Part shown: one piece after another, positions 16,426-24,637 of the stretch
Layout of the letters: each line of letters opens with the position of its first letter
Numbering within the stretch: the stretch's first letter is position 1
From: Caldanaerobacter subterraneus
GTDB lineage: Bacteria > Bacillota > Thermoanaerobacteria > Thermoanaerobacterales > Thermoanaerobacteraceae
NCBI RefSeq assembly: GCF_004345675.1
Contig: NZ_SLWU01000006.1
Coordinates: forward strand, 1-64,000
Length of the DNA: 64,000 nucleotides
Reading direction: 5' to 3'
Notes under the pieces: generated by a model
Seen by the model: only the letters and a program-made list of their open reading frames with translations
Database searches by the model: none
Told to the model about the DNA's origin: nothing
Program-made: the position numbers and the translations under genes

Positions 16426-18015
16426 ATGGATCCCATTGGTATGAACAGTTATAATGTGAGCAATTTACTAAGAATAGGTGGACTTGCTACAGGGCTGGAT
16501 ACTGATTCAATAGTTAAACAGCTTATGAAAGTGGCAAGTTTACCTCTTGATAAGTTGAATCAGCAAAAGCAGTGGTATCAGTGGCAGCAGGAAGATTTGA
16601 GGGACATAAACGCAAAACTTATGAATTTGAGAAATAATGTGGTCGCCAGTTTGAGGCTGCAGGGAACCTTTATGGCTAAAACTGTTACATCCTCTAATAC
16701 TTCTGTTGCTACTGCTACAGCGGGGACAAATGCGGTGAATGGGACATATACTTTATCTGTTACTCAGTTAGCTACAGCTGCTTCTACTGCCAGTACCGAC
16801 AAGATTGGGGCGTATTATATCGACAGTAACAATAAGATTCAATATAATCCTCTAAATACCACTGGGGGACCTATAACTCTCGTACTGAAAAATAAAGACG
16901 GGAAAACTTTTTCAAATATTACAATATCAACGAATGCAAATATTAATGATGTAATATCAGCTATAAATTCTGTCTCTAAAGATACAGGCATAGTTGCTAC
17001 TTATGATCAAAATTTAGATAGGTTGTTTTTAGTTTCTAATGTGACGGGTAGTTCTTCTACAATTGATTTTAGTGCTACTACTGATCAGACGGCACAAAAT
17101 TTTTTGACATCAGTTTTAAAATTACCTTCAGATGTTTTGACTTCTGGAAAAATAACAGGGCAAGATGCAATATTTACTTTCAATGGCGTTCAAATAACTA
17201 GCTCTACTAATAATGTTACAGTTGCTGGTATAAACGTTACATTGACAGGTACAACTGCGGGCGGGCAGAATATAACTCTCACTGTTTCAACAGACGTAGA
17301 TAAAATTTATAACACGATTAAAAACTTTGTAGATACCTATAACGACGTAATTACACAGATGTACACTAAACTCACAGAAAAAAGGTATTACGATTATCCG
17401 CCTCTCACAGATGAGCAGAAGCAGGCGATGAAGGAAAATGACATAAAATTGTGGGAAGAAAAAGCTAGATCTGGTAACTTAGCTAATGACGAGACTTTAA
17501 TGAGAGCGTATTATTCATTAAGACAGGTCGTTTCTTCTACTGTATCTGGCGTAGGGTCATTAAGCTCTATTGGAATTACTACAGGTCAGTGGTATGAAGG
17601 TGGAAAACTTTATATTGACGAAGCTAAATTAAAAGATGCGATTGCCAACAATCTTGATAAGGTTATGCAGATATTTACAGGTGTTTACAGCTCTGATGGC
17701 ACTACATTGGTGTCAAAAGGCATTGCACAGCAACTTTATGGCTATTTTGAAAATGGCACATTTAAAGAAGGTGTACTAGGGACTGCAATAAATGCTATAA
17801 CGCGCAAAGCAGGAAGCTCAACACAACTTTATGACAATAGCTTCATAGGCAATAGAATCAGAGAGATAGATGACAGAATTGCAGAAATGCAAAAAAGATT
17901 AAAGGATTTAGAGGAGAGATATTACAGGCAGTTTACACAGTTAGAAATTTTTGTCGGGCAGATGAATACGCAAAGCGCATGGTTAAATCAGCAGATTGGG
18001 ATTATGACTAAGTGA
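16426..18015 (+). CDS. fliD: Flagellar filament cap protein FliD (HAP2)
   Basis: A 529-residue cap protein that helps flagellin insert at the filament tip. The N-terminal LRIGGLATGLDTDSIVKQLM (near residues 11-30) and the C-terminal helical region (IREIDDRIAEMQKRLKDLEE near 480-500) are typical. The middle is Ser/Thr/Ala-rich and variable, as usual. The ribosome site GGGGGTG lies 7-8 nt ahead of the ATG. Its stop codon is followed 14 nt later by the TTG start of fliS. Confidence 0.95.
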   Translation: MDPIGMNSYNVSNLLRIGGLATGLDTDSIVKQLMKVASLPLDKLNQQKQWYQWQQEDLRDINAKLMNLRNNVVASLRLQGTFMAKTVTSSNTSVATATAGTNAVNGTYTLSVTQLATAASTASTDKIGAYYIDSNNKIQYNPLNTTGGPITLVLKNKDGKTFSNITISTNANINDVISAINSVSKDTGIVATYDQNLDRLFLVSNVTGSSSTIDFSATTDQTAQNFLTSVLKLPSDVLTSGKITGQDAIFTFNGVQITSSTNNVTVAGINVTLTGTTAGGQNITLTVSTDVDKIYNTIKNFVDTYNDVITQMYTKLTEKRYYDYPPLTDEQKQAMKENDIKLWEEKARSGNLANDETLMRAYYSLRQVVSSTVSGVGSLSSIGITTGQWYEGGKLYIDEAKLKDAIANNLDKVMQIFTGVYSSDGTTLVSKGIAQQLYGYFENGTFKEGVLGTAINAITRKAGSSTQLYDNSFIGNRIREIDDRIAEMQKRLKDLEERYYRQFTQLEIFVGQMNTQSAWLNQQIGIMTK

Positions 18016-18029
18016 GGGGGTGCGAAAGT

Positions 18030-18416
18030 TTGAATCCGTATCAGCAGTATAAAGAGAATGCTATTTTGACGGCAAGTCCTGAAGAGCTGGTTTTGATGCT
18101 CTATAACGGGATAATAAGATTTATTGATGAGGCAAAGACAGCGCTTCAAAAGAAAGATTATGTAGAAACAAATGCTAAAATACAGAGGGCACAGGATATT
18201 ATTACAGAGTTGATGCTTACTCTTGATATGAATTATGACATTTCTAAAAATTTATACAATCTTTATGACTACATGTTAAGAAGGTTGATTGATGCGAATG
18301 TGAAGAAGGATATTGAAATTTTAGATGAAGTAAGAGGATTTGCAGTAGACTTAAGAGACACCTGGAGTTTAGCACTTCAAAAGGTGAGAGAAAAAGTCTA
18401 CGCTACGAAAGGTTGA
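18030..18416 (+). CDS. fliS: Flagellin export chaperone FliS
   Basis: A 128-residue flagellin chaperone that keeps flagellin monomeric before export. NPYQQYKENAILTASPEELVLMLYNG is the family start (split here for length: NPYQQYKENAIL, then TASPEELVLMLYNG). The gene most likely begins at TTG 18030, giving the usual NPYQQY start with GAGGGGG (18014-18020) 9 nt ahead; a GTG at 18012 lies before the ribosome site. Rare TTG use may lower its translation. Confidence 0.93.
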   Translation: MNPYQQYKENAILTASPEELVLMLYNGIIRFIDEAKTALQKKDYVETNAKIQRAQDIITELMLTLDMNYDISKNLYNLYDYMLRRLIDANVKKDIEILDEVRGFAVDLRDTWSLALQKVREKVYATKG

Positions 18417-18420
18417 TGGG

Positions 18421-18891
18421 ATGGAAAACATTTTAAAAAAATTAATTGAGTTTACAAAGGAGAAAATAGAGAATCTGAAGCAACTCTATGACCTTACAGA
18501 GAAAATAGGTGTTGCTATAGGTTCTAACGACCTGGAAGAACTTAAAAAACTATTAGTTTCAAAGCAGCAGATAATTGAAAGGATAAATGATATAGACAAG
18601 GAATTTATACCCCTTTATAATGCTTTCAAAAAAGAAAATAAGATCGAGAGCATATTTGAAATGGAAGACAATATAATTGGCGATGCCAGCAAATTAAAGG
18701 GTTTGTTCATCGATGCTAAAGCGTTGCTTGACAAAATCAAAGAAAAAGATGACAGCAACATCAAAGAGATAAATAAAGTTTTTGAGAAAGTGAGCGACAA
18801 ATTAGAGGAGCTTTCCAAAAACAAAGAAGGATATGTGGAATATCTTAGATATTATACTCCCGAAAGTTACTTTATAGATAAAAAGCGTTAA
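18421..18891 (+). CDS. FlgN/FliT-like flagellar chaperone candidate
   Basis: A 156-residue, all-helical, charged protein directly after fliS (4-nt gap), the place usually held by FliT-type chaperones. Its pattern (long amphipathic helices, LKQLYDLTEKIGVAIGSNDLE then LLVSKQQIIERIND) resembles FlgN/FliT export chaperones, which have poorly conserved sequences. Likely client: FliD, by analogy with FliT. It ends in a strong terminator, closing the flaG operon. Family is inferred from context and helix pattern only. Confidence 0.6.
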   Translation: MENILKKLIEFTKEKIENLKQLYDLTEKIGVAIGSNDLEELKKLLVSKQQIIERINDIDKEFIPLYNAFKKENKIESIFEMEDNIIGDASKLKGLFIDAKALLDKIKEKDDSNIKEINKVFEKVSDKLEELSKNKEGYVEYLRYYTPESYFIDKKR

Positions 18892-18916
18892 AAAAGCGGG
18901 TTTTCCCGCTTTTTTA
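18891..18916 (+). terminator. Terminator of the flaG-fliD-fliS operon
   Basis: AAAAAGCGGG (18891-18900), loop TTTT, CCCGCTTTTTTA (18905-18916). Confidence 0.9.
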
Positions 18917-19010
18917 TTTCTTTATCTGGAGTTGATAATAGTTTAGATTTGGTTTATTATTAAAGTAATTAATTTGTGCTTAAAAGGGCGAAGAGAAGGG
19001 GGGAATGATG

Positions 19011-20189
19011 ATGAGAGAAGAAATTGAAAAAGTTATAGAAGAAGCAAGAGATAGAGTTGTTGAGTGGAGAAGGTATTTTCATCAGTATCCAGAGCTTTCC
19101 TTTCATGAAGTGAAGACCGCTGAAAAAATTTCTGAGATTCTTTCTTGTTTTGGCAATTTAGAAATTTCAAGGCCAGTTCAGAACAGTGTCGTGGCAGATT
19201 TGGAAGGGGCGGGAGAAGGTAAGACTTTGGCTATAAGGTCTGATATAGATGCTTTGCCTATCAAAGAAGAAAATGAGTTTGAATTTTCTTCAAAAAATCT
19301 GGGAGTGATGCACGCTTGTGGTCACGATGGGCATATAGCCATAGTTTTAGGTACGGCTTATGTTTTATCCCGCTTGAAAGATAAGCTAAAAGGAAAAGTA
19401 CGCTTTATATTCCAGCCTGCAGAAGAGGTGCCTCCGGGGGGAGCAAAGGAATTAGTAGAAAAAGGGGTGCTTGAAGGGGTTGATTACATAATAGGGCAGC
19501 ACCTCTGGACTTATTTACCTGTCGGAAAAGTGGGGATAGTCTATGGACCTATGATGGCATCGGATGACATATTCAGACTGAAAATTATAGGAAAAGGTGG
19601 ACATGCTGCAATGCCTCATCAAACAGTAGATCCTATTGCTATTAGTGCTCAGGTTATTGGCAATCTTCAGTACATAGTCTCAAGGGAATTGGATCCGATT
19701 GAACCTGTGGTGATAACTGTAGGAAAGATAGCCGGTGGAACTACTGATAATGTGATTCCAAATGAAGTAGAAATGGCTGGCACTGTGAGGGTCTTAAACC
19801 CGGAGGTTAGAAAGAAGATACCTGAAGCCCTGGAGAGAATAATAAAGGGCATTGTGACAGCTCACAGGGCTTCATACGAGTTTTACTTCGAGTTTGGCTA
19901 TGGCCCTGTGATAAATGATGAAAGAGTAGTTAAGATAGTGGAAGATGTGACAAAAAGTCTTTACGGAGAAGAGGCTTTAGAGAAGATAAAGCCTGTAATG
20001 GTAGGGGAAGACTTTTCAGCCTATTTAGAGAAAGTTCCAGGAGCCTTTATATTCGTAGGTGCTAAAAATGAAGAAAAGGGGATAATTTACCCTCACCATC
20101 ACCCCAGGTTTAATATAGATGAAGATGCTTTAGAGATTGCTTTAAGGATTTTGGTTTACTCGGCATTTGAGCTAGTAGAAAAATTTTAA
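19011..20189 (+). CDS. M20 family amidohydrolase / aminoacylase
   Basis: A 392-residue zinc-dependent hydrolase of the M20D type (N-acyl amino acid amidohydrolase, hippurate hydrolase or IAA-amino-acid hydrolase group). Visible: the metal motif HACGHDGH near residues 100-107, the catalytic glutamates in FQPAEEVPPGG near 138, GQHLW near 164, and the late ligand region YPHHHPRFN near 364. Substrate cannot be told from sequence. Three ATGs follow AAGGGGGG (18996-19003); 19011 has the best 7-nt spacing, while 19005 and 19008 are possible. Single gene. Confidence 0.9.
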   Translation: MREEIEKVIEEARDRVVEWRRYFHQYPELSFHEVKTAEKISEILSCFGNLEISRPVQNSVVADLEGAGEGKTLAIRSDIDALPIKEENEFEFSSKNLGVMHACGHDGHIAIVLGTAYVLSRLKDKLKGKVRFIFQPAEEVPPGGAKELVEKGVLEGVDYIIGQHLWTYLPVGKVGIVYGPMMASDDIFRLKIIGKGGHAAMPHQTVDPIAISAQVIGNLQYIVSRELDPIEPVVITVGKIAGGTTDNVIPNEVEMAGTVRVLNPEVRKKIPEALERIIKGIVTAHRASYEFYFEFGYGPVINDERVVKIVEDVTKSLYGEEALEKIKPVMVGEDFSAYLEKVPGAFIFVGAKNEEKGIIYPHHHPRFNIDEDALEIALRILVYSAFELVEKF

Positions 20190-20196
20190 AATTTTA

Positions 20197-20225
20197 TTGA
20201 TATTTGAGGTAACAGGTGATATAAT
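20197..20225 (+). promoter_or_regulatory. SigA promoter of the zinc-ribbon gene
   Basis: TTGATA (20197-20202), exactly 17 nt, TATAAT (20220-20225). Confidence 0.8.
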
Positions 20226-20230
20226 ACACC

Positions 20231-20259
20231 TATAATATAATCGAAGAGATTATATTATA
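20231..20259 (+). repeat. Perfect 12-bp inverted repeat at the transcript start
   Basis: TATAATATAATC (20231-20242), loop GAAGA, GATTATATTATA (20248-20259). It begins about 6 nt after the -10 box, so it is either an operator over the start site or a 5'-terminal mRNA hairpin that could stabilise the transcript. Confidence 0.8.
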
Positions 20260-20293
20260 AAAACCAAAATAAAGAAGTGAGGGGACAAGTTAA

Positions 20294-20494
20294 ATGTATC
20301 AGGACAAAGTGTTAGTTTGCAAGGACTGCGGGAGAGAATTCGTGTGGACGGCAGGGGAACAGCAATTTTATGCAGAGATGGGCTTCCAGAACGCTCCGGT
20401 AAGGTGCAAAGCCTGTAGAGAAGCACGAAAGAGAAGAAGTTATAACCACCATCAGGGTGGCAGAAGAGAGAAAAAAGCTTATGGAATCAGGTAA
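20294..20494 (+). CDS. Small zinc-ribbon protein
   Basis: A 66-residue basic protein. The treble-clef-like zinc ribbon has CKDCGREF (Cys10, Cys13) and CKACREARK (Cys39, Cys42), followed by an Arg/His/Lys-rich tail. It matches the short 'probable zinc-ribbon domain' family often found alone in Firmicutes; function unknown, nucleic-acid binding is a guess from charge. It has its own SigA promoter, a start-site hairpin and a terminator, which suggests high and controlled expression. Confidence 0.82.
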   Translation: MYQDKVLVCKDCGREFVWTAGEQQFYAEMGFQNAPVRCKACREARKRRSYNHHQGGRREKKAYGIR

Positions 20495-20528
20495 TCCCCT
20501 CACTTTTCAAAAAGAAAGTGATGTGGAT

Positions 20529-20563
20529 TGTAAAAAAGACACCAAAATGGTGTCTTTTTTACA
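20529..20563 (+). terminator. Terminator after the zinc-ribbon gene
   Basis: TGTAAAAAAGACACCA (20529-20544) pairs with TGGTGTCTTTTTTACA (20548-20563), a 16-bp stem with T run; symmetrical, so it could work in both directions. Confidence 0.9.
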
Positions 20564-20604
20564 TTTCAGATTATTTTCCACATTGTTAAATTAGGACTTT
20601 AGAC

Positions 20605-20634
20605 TTATTCACAAAGTTATCCACATTATCCACA
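20605..20634 (+). promoter_or_regulatory. Cluster of three DnaA boxes
   Basis: TTATTCACA (20605-20613), TTATCCACA (20617-20625) and TTATCCACA (20626-20634) all match the DnaA box TTATNCACA on the same strand. A near match TTTTCCACA lies at 20574-20582. Not next to dnaA or dnaN, so it is a non-origin cluster or a regulatory site before the transporter operon. Confidence 0.75.
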
Positions 20635-20665
20635 GTTCTTTGTTTCACACCCTGTTGAAAAAAAT

Positions 20666-20695
20666 ATTGCAATTTTATTCATAAGATATTATAAT
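20666..20695 (+). promoter_or_regulatory. SigA promoter with ARG-box-like site, transporter operon
   Basis: TTGCAA (20667-20672), exactly 17 nt, TATAAT (20690-20695). The -35 overlaps ATTGCAATTTTATTCATA (20666-20683), which agrees at 15 of 18 positions with the ArgR/AhrC box consensus TNTGAATWWWWATTCANW. Promoter is firm; operator is tentative. Confidence 0.65.
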
Positions 20696-20782
20696 TATAA
20701 AAAGTGAAAGTGAAATCGTCAAAAGAAATTAAACGGTATGGAGAAATTTTCAGAAAAATTAAAAAAGGGAGAGGAGAAAGAT

Positions 20783-21565
20783 ATGAATAAAAAATCACTA
20801 TTTTTAGCTTTTGCGGTGATTTTTGCTCTGGTTTTTATGCTTTCAGGCTGTGGCAGTAAGTTTAATACAGTAGATCAAATCAAGCAAAAAGGCGTAATTG
20901 TGATGGGCACGAGTGCAGATTTTCCGCCTTTTGAATTCCACAAAGTGGAAGGAGGAAAAGACGAGATAGTAGGTTTTGATATTGACATTGCCAATGCTAT
21001 AGCGAAAAAGCTGGGAGTAAAACTTGAAATAAAAGATATGGACTTCAAAGGCCTTATTCCAGCTCTTCAGGCAGGAAGAGTTGATATGGTAATTGCGGGT
21101 ATGACGCCTACAGCAGAGAGAAAAAAGAGTGTGGATTTTTCAGACCTCTATTACGACAGCAGGCAGGTTGTTGTGGTAAAGAACGACAGTCCAATTTCAA
21201 AATTTGACGATTTGAAAGGCAAAACAATTGCCGTTCAAATAGGAACTACTTCGGAAGAAGCTGCTAAAAAGATTCCTGATGTAAAGTTAAAGCAGTTAAA
21301 TCGAGTCAGTGATGAATTTATGGACCTTCAAAATGGCCGCTGTGATGCGATTGTCGTAGAAGACACAGTTGCCAAAGCTTATTTGAAGGAATACAAGGAT
21401 ATGAAAATTCTCTATATGGATGAGATAAACGAGGTAGAGAATGGTTCTGCTGTAGCAGTGGCAAAGGGCAATAAGAGCCTTCTTAATGTGGTGAATGAGG
21501 TGATAAAAGAGCTCAAGCAAAGTGGAGAGTACGACAAACTTGTAGATAAGTGGTTTAAGCAGTAG
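20783..21565 (+). CDS. Polar amino acid ABC transporter, substrate-binding lipoprotein
   Basis: A 260-residue family 3 solute-binding protein. A lipoprotein signal peptide ends at LSGCG (lipid anchor Cys near residue 23). The mature part has GTSADFPPFEF (ligand loop), VGFDIDIANAIAKKLG and VDMVIAGMTPTAERK, the signature for polar amino acid binding; arginine is favoured by the possible ARG box and by overall similarity to ArtJ-type proteins. ATG 20783 is chosen since it starts the signal peptide and follows GAGGAG. It heads the operon with permease and ATPase. Confidence 0.93.
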   Translation: MNKKSLFLAFAVIFALVFMLSGCGSKFNTVDQIKQKGVIVMGTSADFPPFEFHKVEGGKDEIVGFDIDIANAIAKKLGVKLEIKDMDFKGLIPALQAGRVDMVIAGMTPTAERKKSVDFSDLYYDSRQVVVVKNDSPISKFDDLKGKTIAVQIGTTSEEAAKKIPDVKLKQLNRVSDEFMDLQNGRCDAIVVEDTVAKAYLKEYKDMKILYMDEINEVENGSAVAVAKGNKSLLNVVNEVIKELKQSGEYDKLVDKWFKQ

Positions 21566-21620
21566 TTTAAAGTGGAGAGTTTTTCTCCACTAAAATTTTG
21601 TGAAGGAGAGAAGGTAGGCT

Positions 21621-22283
21621 ATGACGGTAGACTTTTTGAGCATGGTAAAATACACGCCACTTTTTATAAGCGGACTTATAATGACCCTTAAACTGACTTT
21701 CCTTGCAGTGACAATTGGAGTTCTGATGGGGCTTTTTATAGCTCTGATGAAGATGTCCTCAATAAAACCTATAAAGCTTGTCGCTTCAAGCTATATAGAA
21801 GTGATAAGGGGAACTCCTCTTTTAGTGCAATTACTTCTCATATACAATGGACTTATGCAGTTTGGCATGAACATTCCTGCTTTTACAGCAGGAGTTTCAG
21901 CACTGGCAATAAACAGTTCCGCATATGTGGCAGAGATTATAAGGGCAGGGATACAGGCTGTTGACCCAGGGCAAAATGAAGCAGCCCGGTCTCTTGGGAT
22001 GACTCATGCAATGGCCATGAGGTATGTCATAATACCCCAGGCCATAAAAAATATCCTTCCGGCTTTGGGAAATGAATTTATTGTGATGCTCAAAGAATCG
22101 GCTATAGTTTCAGTGATAGGCTTTGCAGACCTTACGCGTCAGGCAGACATCATACAGAGTGTGACTTACAGGTATTTTGAGCCTTATATAGTAATCGCTG
22201 CCATATACTTCATAATGACTTTGACTTTTTCAAAACTTCTTTCTCTCTTCGAAAGGAGGTTGAGGGCAGGTGATATTCGTTAA
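21621..22283 (+). CDS. Polar amino acid ABC transporter permease
   Basis: A 220-residue HisM/GlnP-type inner-membrane permease with about five membrane segments. The EAA loop that docks the ATPase is visible ([22 protein letters not shown] near residues 120-140, here quoted in parts: [26 protein letters not shown]). The N-terminal segment [15 protein letters not shown] is the family hallmark. Its end overlaps the start of the ATPase gene by 14 nt. Confidence 0.95.
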   Translation: MTVDFLSMVKYTPLFISGLIMTLKLTFLAVTIGVLMGLFIALMKMSSIKPIKLVASSYIEVIRGTPLLVQLLLIYNGLMQFGMNIPAFTAGVSALAINSSAYVAEIIRAGIQAVDPGQNEAARSLGMTHAMAMRYVIIPQAIKNILPALGNEFIVMLKESAIVSVIGFADLTRQADIIQSVTYRYFEPYIVIAAIYFIMTLTFSKLLSLFERRLRAGDIR

Positions 22284-22992
22284 TGATGTGTACAAAAACT
22301 TTGGCAGTTTAGAAGTCCTAAAAGGCGTTACATTAAAAGTCAACAAAGGTGAAGTTGTAGTCATAATAGGTCCCAGCGGTTCCGGAAAAAGCACACTTTT
22401 AAGATGCATAAATCTTCTTGAGGAGCCTACAAAAGGGGAAGTCTTTATAGATGGAGTGAAGATAAACAACGGCAAAGTAAATATAAACAAGGTAAGGCAA
22501 AAGGTGGGGATGGTTTTTCAGCATTTTAACCTTTTCCCGCACCTTACTGCGATAGAGAATATCACTCTGGCACCTGTAAAGGTAAAGAAGATGAACAAAA
22601 AAGAGGCAGAAGAGCTGGCAGTAGACCTTCTTGCAAAAGTTGGGCTTCTTGACAAAAAAGATGAATATCCCATAAAGCTTTCAGGTGGGCAGAAACAAAG
22701 GCTTGCTATTGCAAGAGCCTTAGCCATGCAGCCAGAAGTCATGCTTTTTGATGAACCAACGAGTGCCCTTGACCCTGAGATGGTGAAGGAAGTTTTAAAC
22801 GTGATGAAGCAGCTTGCCAATGAAGGAATGACAATGGTGGTTGTCACGCATGAAATGGGATTTGCAAGAGAGGTCGGAGACAGAGTCATTTTTATGGACG
22901 ATGGAGTGATAGTAGAAGAAGGCACGCCTGAAGAGATTTTCTACAGGGCAAAAAATGAGAGGACAAGAGAATTTTTGAGCAAAATCTTATAA
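22270..22992 (+). CDS. Polar amino acid ABC transporter ATPase
   Basis: A 240-residue GlnQ/ArtP-type ATPase. Walker [10 protein letters not shown] near residues 33-41, Q-loop [13 protein letters not shown] near 80, signature LSGGQKQR near 137, Walker [15 protein letters not shown] near 159, switch His in VVTHEMGF. The start is GTG 22270, inside the permease gene, with AAAGGAGG 10 nt upstream. Completes the operon. Confidence 0.96.
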   Translation: MIFVNDVYKNFGSLEVLKGVTLKVNKGEVVVIIGPSGSGKSTLLRCINLLEEPTKGEVFIDGVKINNGKVNINKVRQKVGMVFQHFNLFPHLTAIENITLAPVKVKKMNKKEAEELAVDLLAKVGLLDKKDEYPIKLSGGQKQRLAIARALAMQPEVMLFDEPTSALDPEMVKEVLNVMKQLANEGMTMVVVTHEMGFAREVGDRVIFMDDGVIVEEGTPEEIFYRAKNERTREFLSKIL

Positions 22993-22994
22993 AA

Positions 22995-23020
22995 CGCACC
23001 CTGGCAAAGGGTGTTTTTTA
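22995..23020 (+). terminator. Terminator of the amino acid transporter operon
   Basis: CACCCT (22997-23002), loop GGCAA, AGGGTG (23008-23013), then TTTTTT. Confidence 0.85.
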
Positions 23021-23094
23021 TTTCCACATATTGCAGTGTGCACGTTTTTTATGTAAAATTATAATAAATAGAGGATGAGAGGGGTTTGATGCTT

Positions 23095-23649
23095 ATGAAC
23101 ATCATAGTAAGTGGTAAAAATGGGATGACCATAACAGATGGCCTAAGAAATGCCGTCGTAAAAAATGTGCAGAAACTCAGCAAATACTTCCCTCAGGATA
23201 CAGAGGTAAGAGCAGTGTTAAGTGTTCAGAGAAATAACCACATAGCAGAACTCACCATACCATTTAAAGGAATTATCTTCAGGGCAGAAGAGATAAGCGA
23301 TGACATGTACGTTTCAATCGGGGGAGCAGTGGATAAAATAGAGAGACAGATTTTAAAGCACAAGGCAAAGCTCAGGAATAGATTTGGCGCCAATGAATCC
23401 ATAAGATTTGATGTTCCTACTATTTACGATGAAGGGGAAAAGAGGGAGGAAGAGGAGACTTCCTTTGAAATAGTAAAAACAAAAAGATTTCCAATAAAGC
23501 CTATGTCGCCAGAAGAAGCGATTTTGCAGATGAACCTTTTGGGCCACACATTCTTCGTATTTACAAATGCCGAAACTGACATGATAAATGTGGTTTACAA
23601 AAGAAAAGACGGAAAATACGGCTTAATAGAGCCGATTGGAGAGGAGTAA
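23095..23649 (+). CDS. hpf: Ribosome hibernation promoting factor, long form
   Basis: A 184-residue long HPF. The N-terminal domain (~1-100) binds the 30S decoding centre; the C-terminal domain (FPIKPMSPEEAILQMNLLG, then FVFTNAETDMINVVYKRKDG) dimerises 70S ribosomes into inactive 100S particles in stationary phase. Start 23095 (MNIIVSGKNG) lies 10 nt after GAGGGG; ATG 23089 and TTG 23086 are too close. Followed by a terminator, so monocistronic. Confidence 0.95.
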   Translation: MNIIVSGKNGMTITDGLRNAVVKNVQKLSKYFPQDTEVRAVLSVQRNNHIAELTIPFKGIIFRAEEISDDMYVSIGGAVDKIERQILKHKAKLRNRFGANESIRFDVPTIYDEGEKREEEETSFEIVKTKRFPIKPMSPEEAILQMNLLGHTFFVFTNAETDMINVVYKRKDGKYGLIEPIGEE

Positions 23650-23663
23650 AATTTTATAGAAGG

Positions 23664-23693
23664 TTGGGGATGGGCTCTATCCCCAATTTTTTT
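23664..23693 (+). terminator. Terminator after hpf
   Basis: TTGGGGAT (23664-23671) pairs with ATCCCCAA (23679-23686), followed by TTTTTTT. Confidence 0.88.
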
Positions 23694-23772
23694 GTCAGAA
23701 AAGAAGGAATTTTGAAAAGCATATAGAATATATTTAAAATGTGTGGACAAATTTTAATAGGGTGTGAAGATA

Positions 23773-24414
23773 ATGGGTGAAATAACAAAAGATACGGTAA
23801 CTTCGATGGAGATGTACATAAATAAAGTTCCGGGAGTGCTGTCCAGCAGGATAGTGGTAGAAAATGAGGAAATAACGGAAATCCACGTATTAGCTGACAG
23901 CACGAGGAATGCCAAGCAGATTGCGAGAGATGTGCAATCTGTGATAATGGCCCAGTTTGGGATTGACATAGATTATAAAGTGATAAGTGTTGCCCAAATT
24001 GATGTTGGGGCAAAACCTCCTTCTGAACACAGGATTGTATTCTCAAGCTATTCTTTTGTAAATAGTGGGCTTACAAGTGAAGCAAGGGTGATACTCACCC
24101 GCGGAGACGAAGTCTTTGAAGGATTCGCTGAAGGACCTAACACAACAATGAACAAGTATAAAATCATTGCAAACGCTACATTGGATGCTGTGTCAAAGCT
24201 CATTCCCAAAAACCATTTATTTTTACTGGAAGATGTCGATATATTTAATATAGCGAAAAGCAGGATAGTGGTTGTAGGAGTCACCCATGTGACAAATAGC
24301 CAGGAAGAACTTTTGACAGGATCTTCTTTAATAAGAAAAGATGAGGGGGAATCTGTTGTAAAAGCGACTCTTGATGCCATAAATAGAAGAGTTATGTCAA
24401 TTATATCCCGTTAG
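23773..24414 (+). CDS. Conserved protein of unknown function
   Basis: A 213-residue soluble protein not confidently recognised. No signal peptide, membrane segment or Cys motif. Residues ~1-75 read as a compact alpha/beta unit (GVLSSRIVVENEEITEIHVLA, quoted in part: EITEIHVLADSTRN; AKQIARDVQSVIMAQFGIDI; KVISVAQI). Residues ~85-213 show a second alpha/beta unit with SYSFVNSGLTSEARVILTRG and a strand-rich IVVVGVTHVTNSQEELLTG. The overall look is that of two ferredoxin-like domains. Start 23773 has AGGG 10 nt ahead. It lies between hpf and the HD-GYP region and may share their transcript. Confidence 0.7.
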   Translation: MGEITKDTVTSMEMYINKVPGVLSSRIVVENEEITEIHVLADSTRNAKQIARDVQSVIMAQFGIDIDYKVISVAQIDVGAKPPSEHRIVFSSYSFVNSGLTSEARVILTRGDEVFEGFAEGPNTTMNKYKIIANATLDAVSKLIPKNHLFLLEDVDIFNIAKSRIVVVGVTHVTNSQEELLTGSSLIRKDEGESVVKATLDAINRRVMSIISR

Positions 24415-24422
24415 CTTTTAAA

Positions 24423-24610
24423 CACACCCAAACCGCTTATTACATACTTAGCGTAGCGATACCTGAAGCCTAAGGGCAGAAGAAATAAAAACAGCAAAGG
24501 GGGTTTCAGGTATGAATAAAGCCACACTCATAAAGATACTCTTGGCTTTAATGGCACTTGCATTAGCAGGAGGCGCAAATTTAACATGGCACTAAGCGGT
24601 TTGTGGTGTG
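24423..24610 (+). repeat. Nested inverted repeats forming a long structured RNA
   Basis: Outer arms: CACACCCAAACCGCTTA (24423-24439) and TAAGCGGTTTGTGGTGTG (24593-24610), about 17 pairs with one bulge. Inner arms: ATACCTGAAGCC (24459-24470) and GGTTTCAGGTAT (24502-24513), 12 pairs including one G-T. The inner right arm covers part of the start codon of a 27-residue peptide gene, and the outer right arm begins with its stop codon. No known riboswitch consensus was recognised. Could be a regulatory leader or a small mobile element. Confidence 0.75.
24512..24595 (+). CDS. 27-residue hydrophobic peptide
   Basis: A short gene that could easily be missed. ATG 24512 follows AAAGGGGG (24496-24503) at an ideal 8-nt spacing. 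The product has a short basic start (MNKATLIK), a hydrophobic core (ILLALMALALAGG) and a polar end ANLTWH. It looks like a single membrane helix or an uncleaved signal-like peptide. It sits wholly inside the nested inverted repeats, 42 nt before the HD-GYP gene. It may be a leader peptide controlling that gene, a signalling peptide, or a small membrane toxin-like peptide; sequence alone cannot decide. Confidence 0.55.
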   Translation: MNKATLIKILLALMALALAGGANLTWH

Positions 24611-24637
24611 CTTTTTGAAGAAAAGAGGAGGTTTAAT

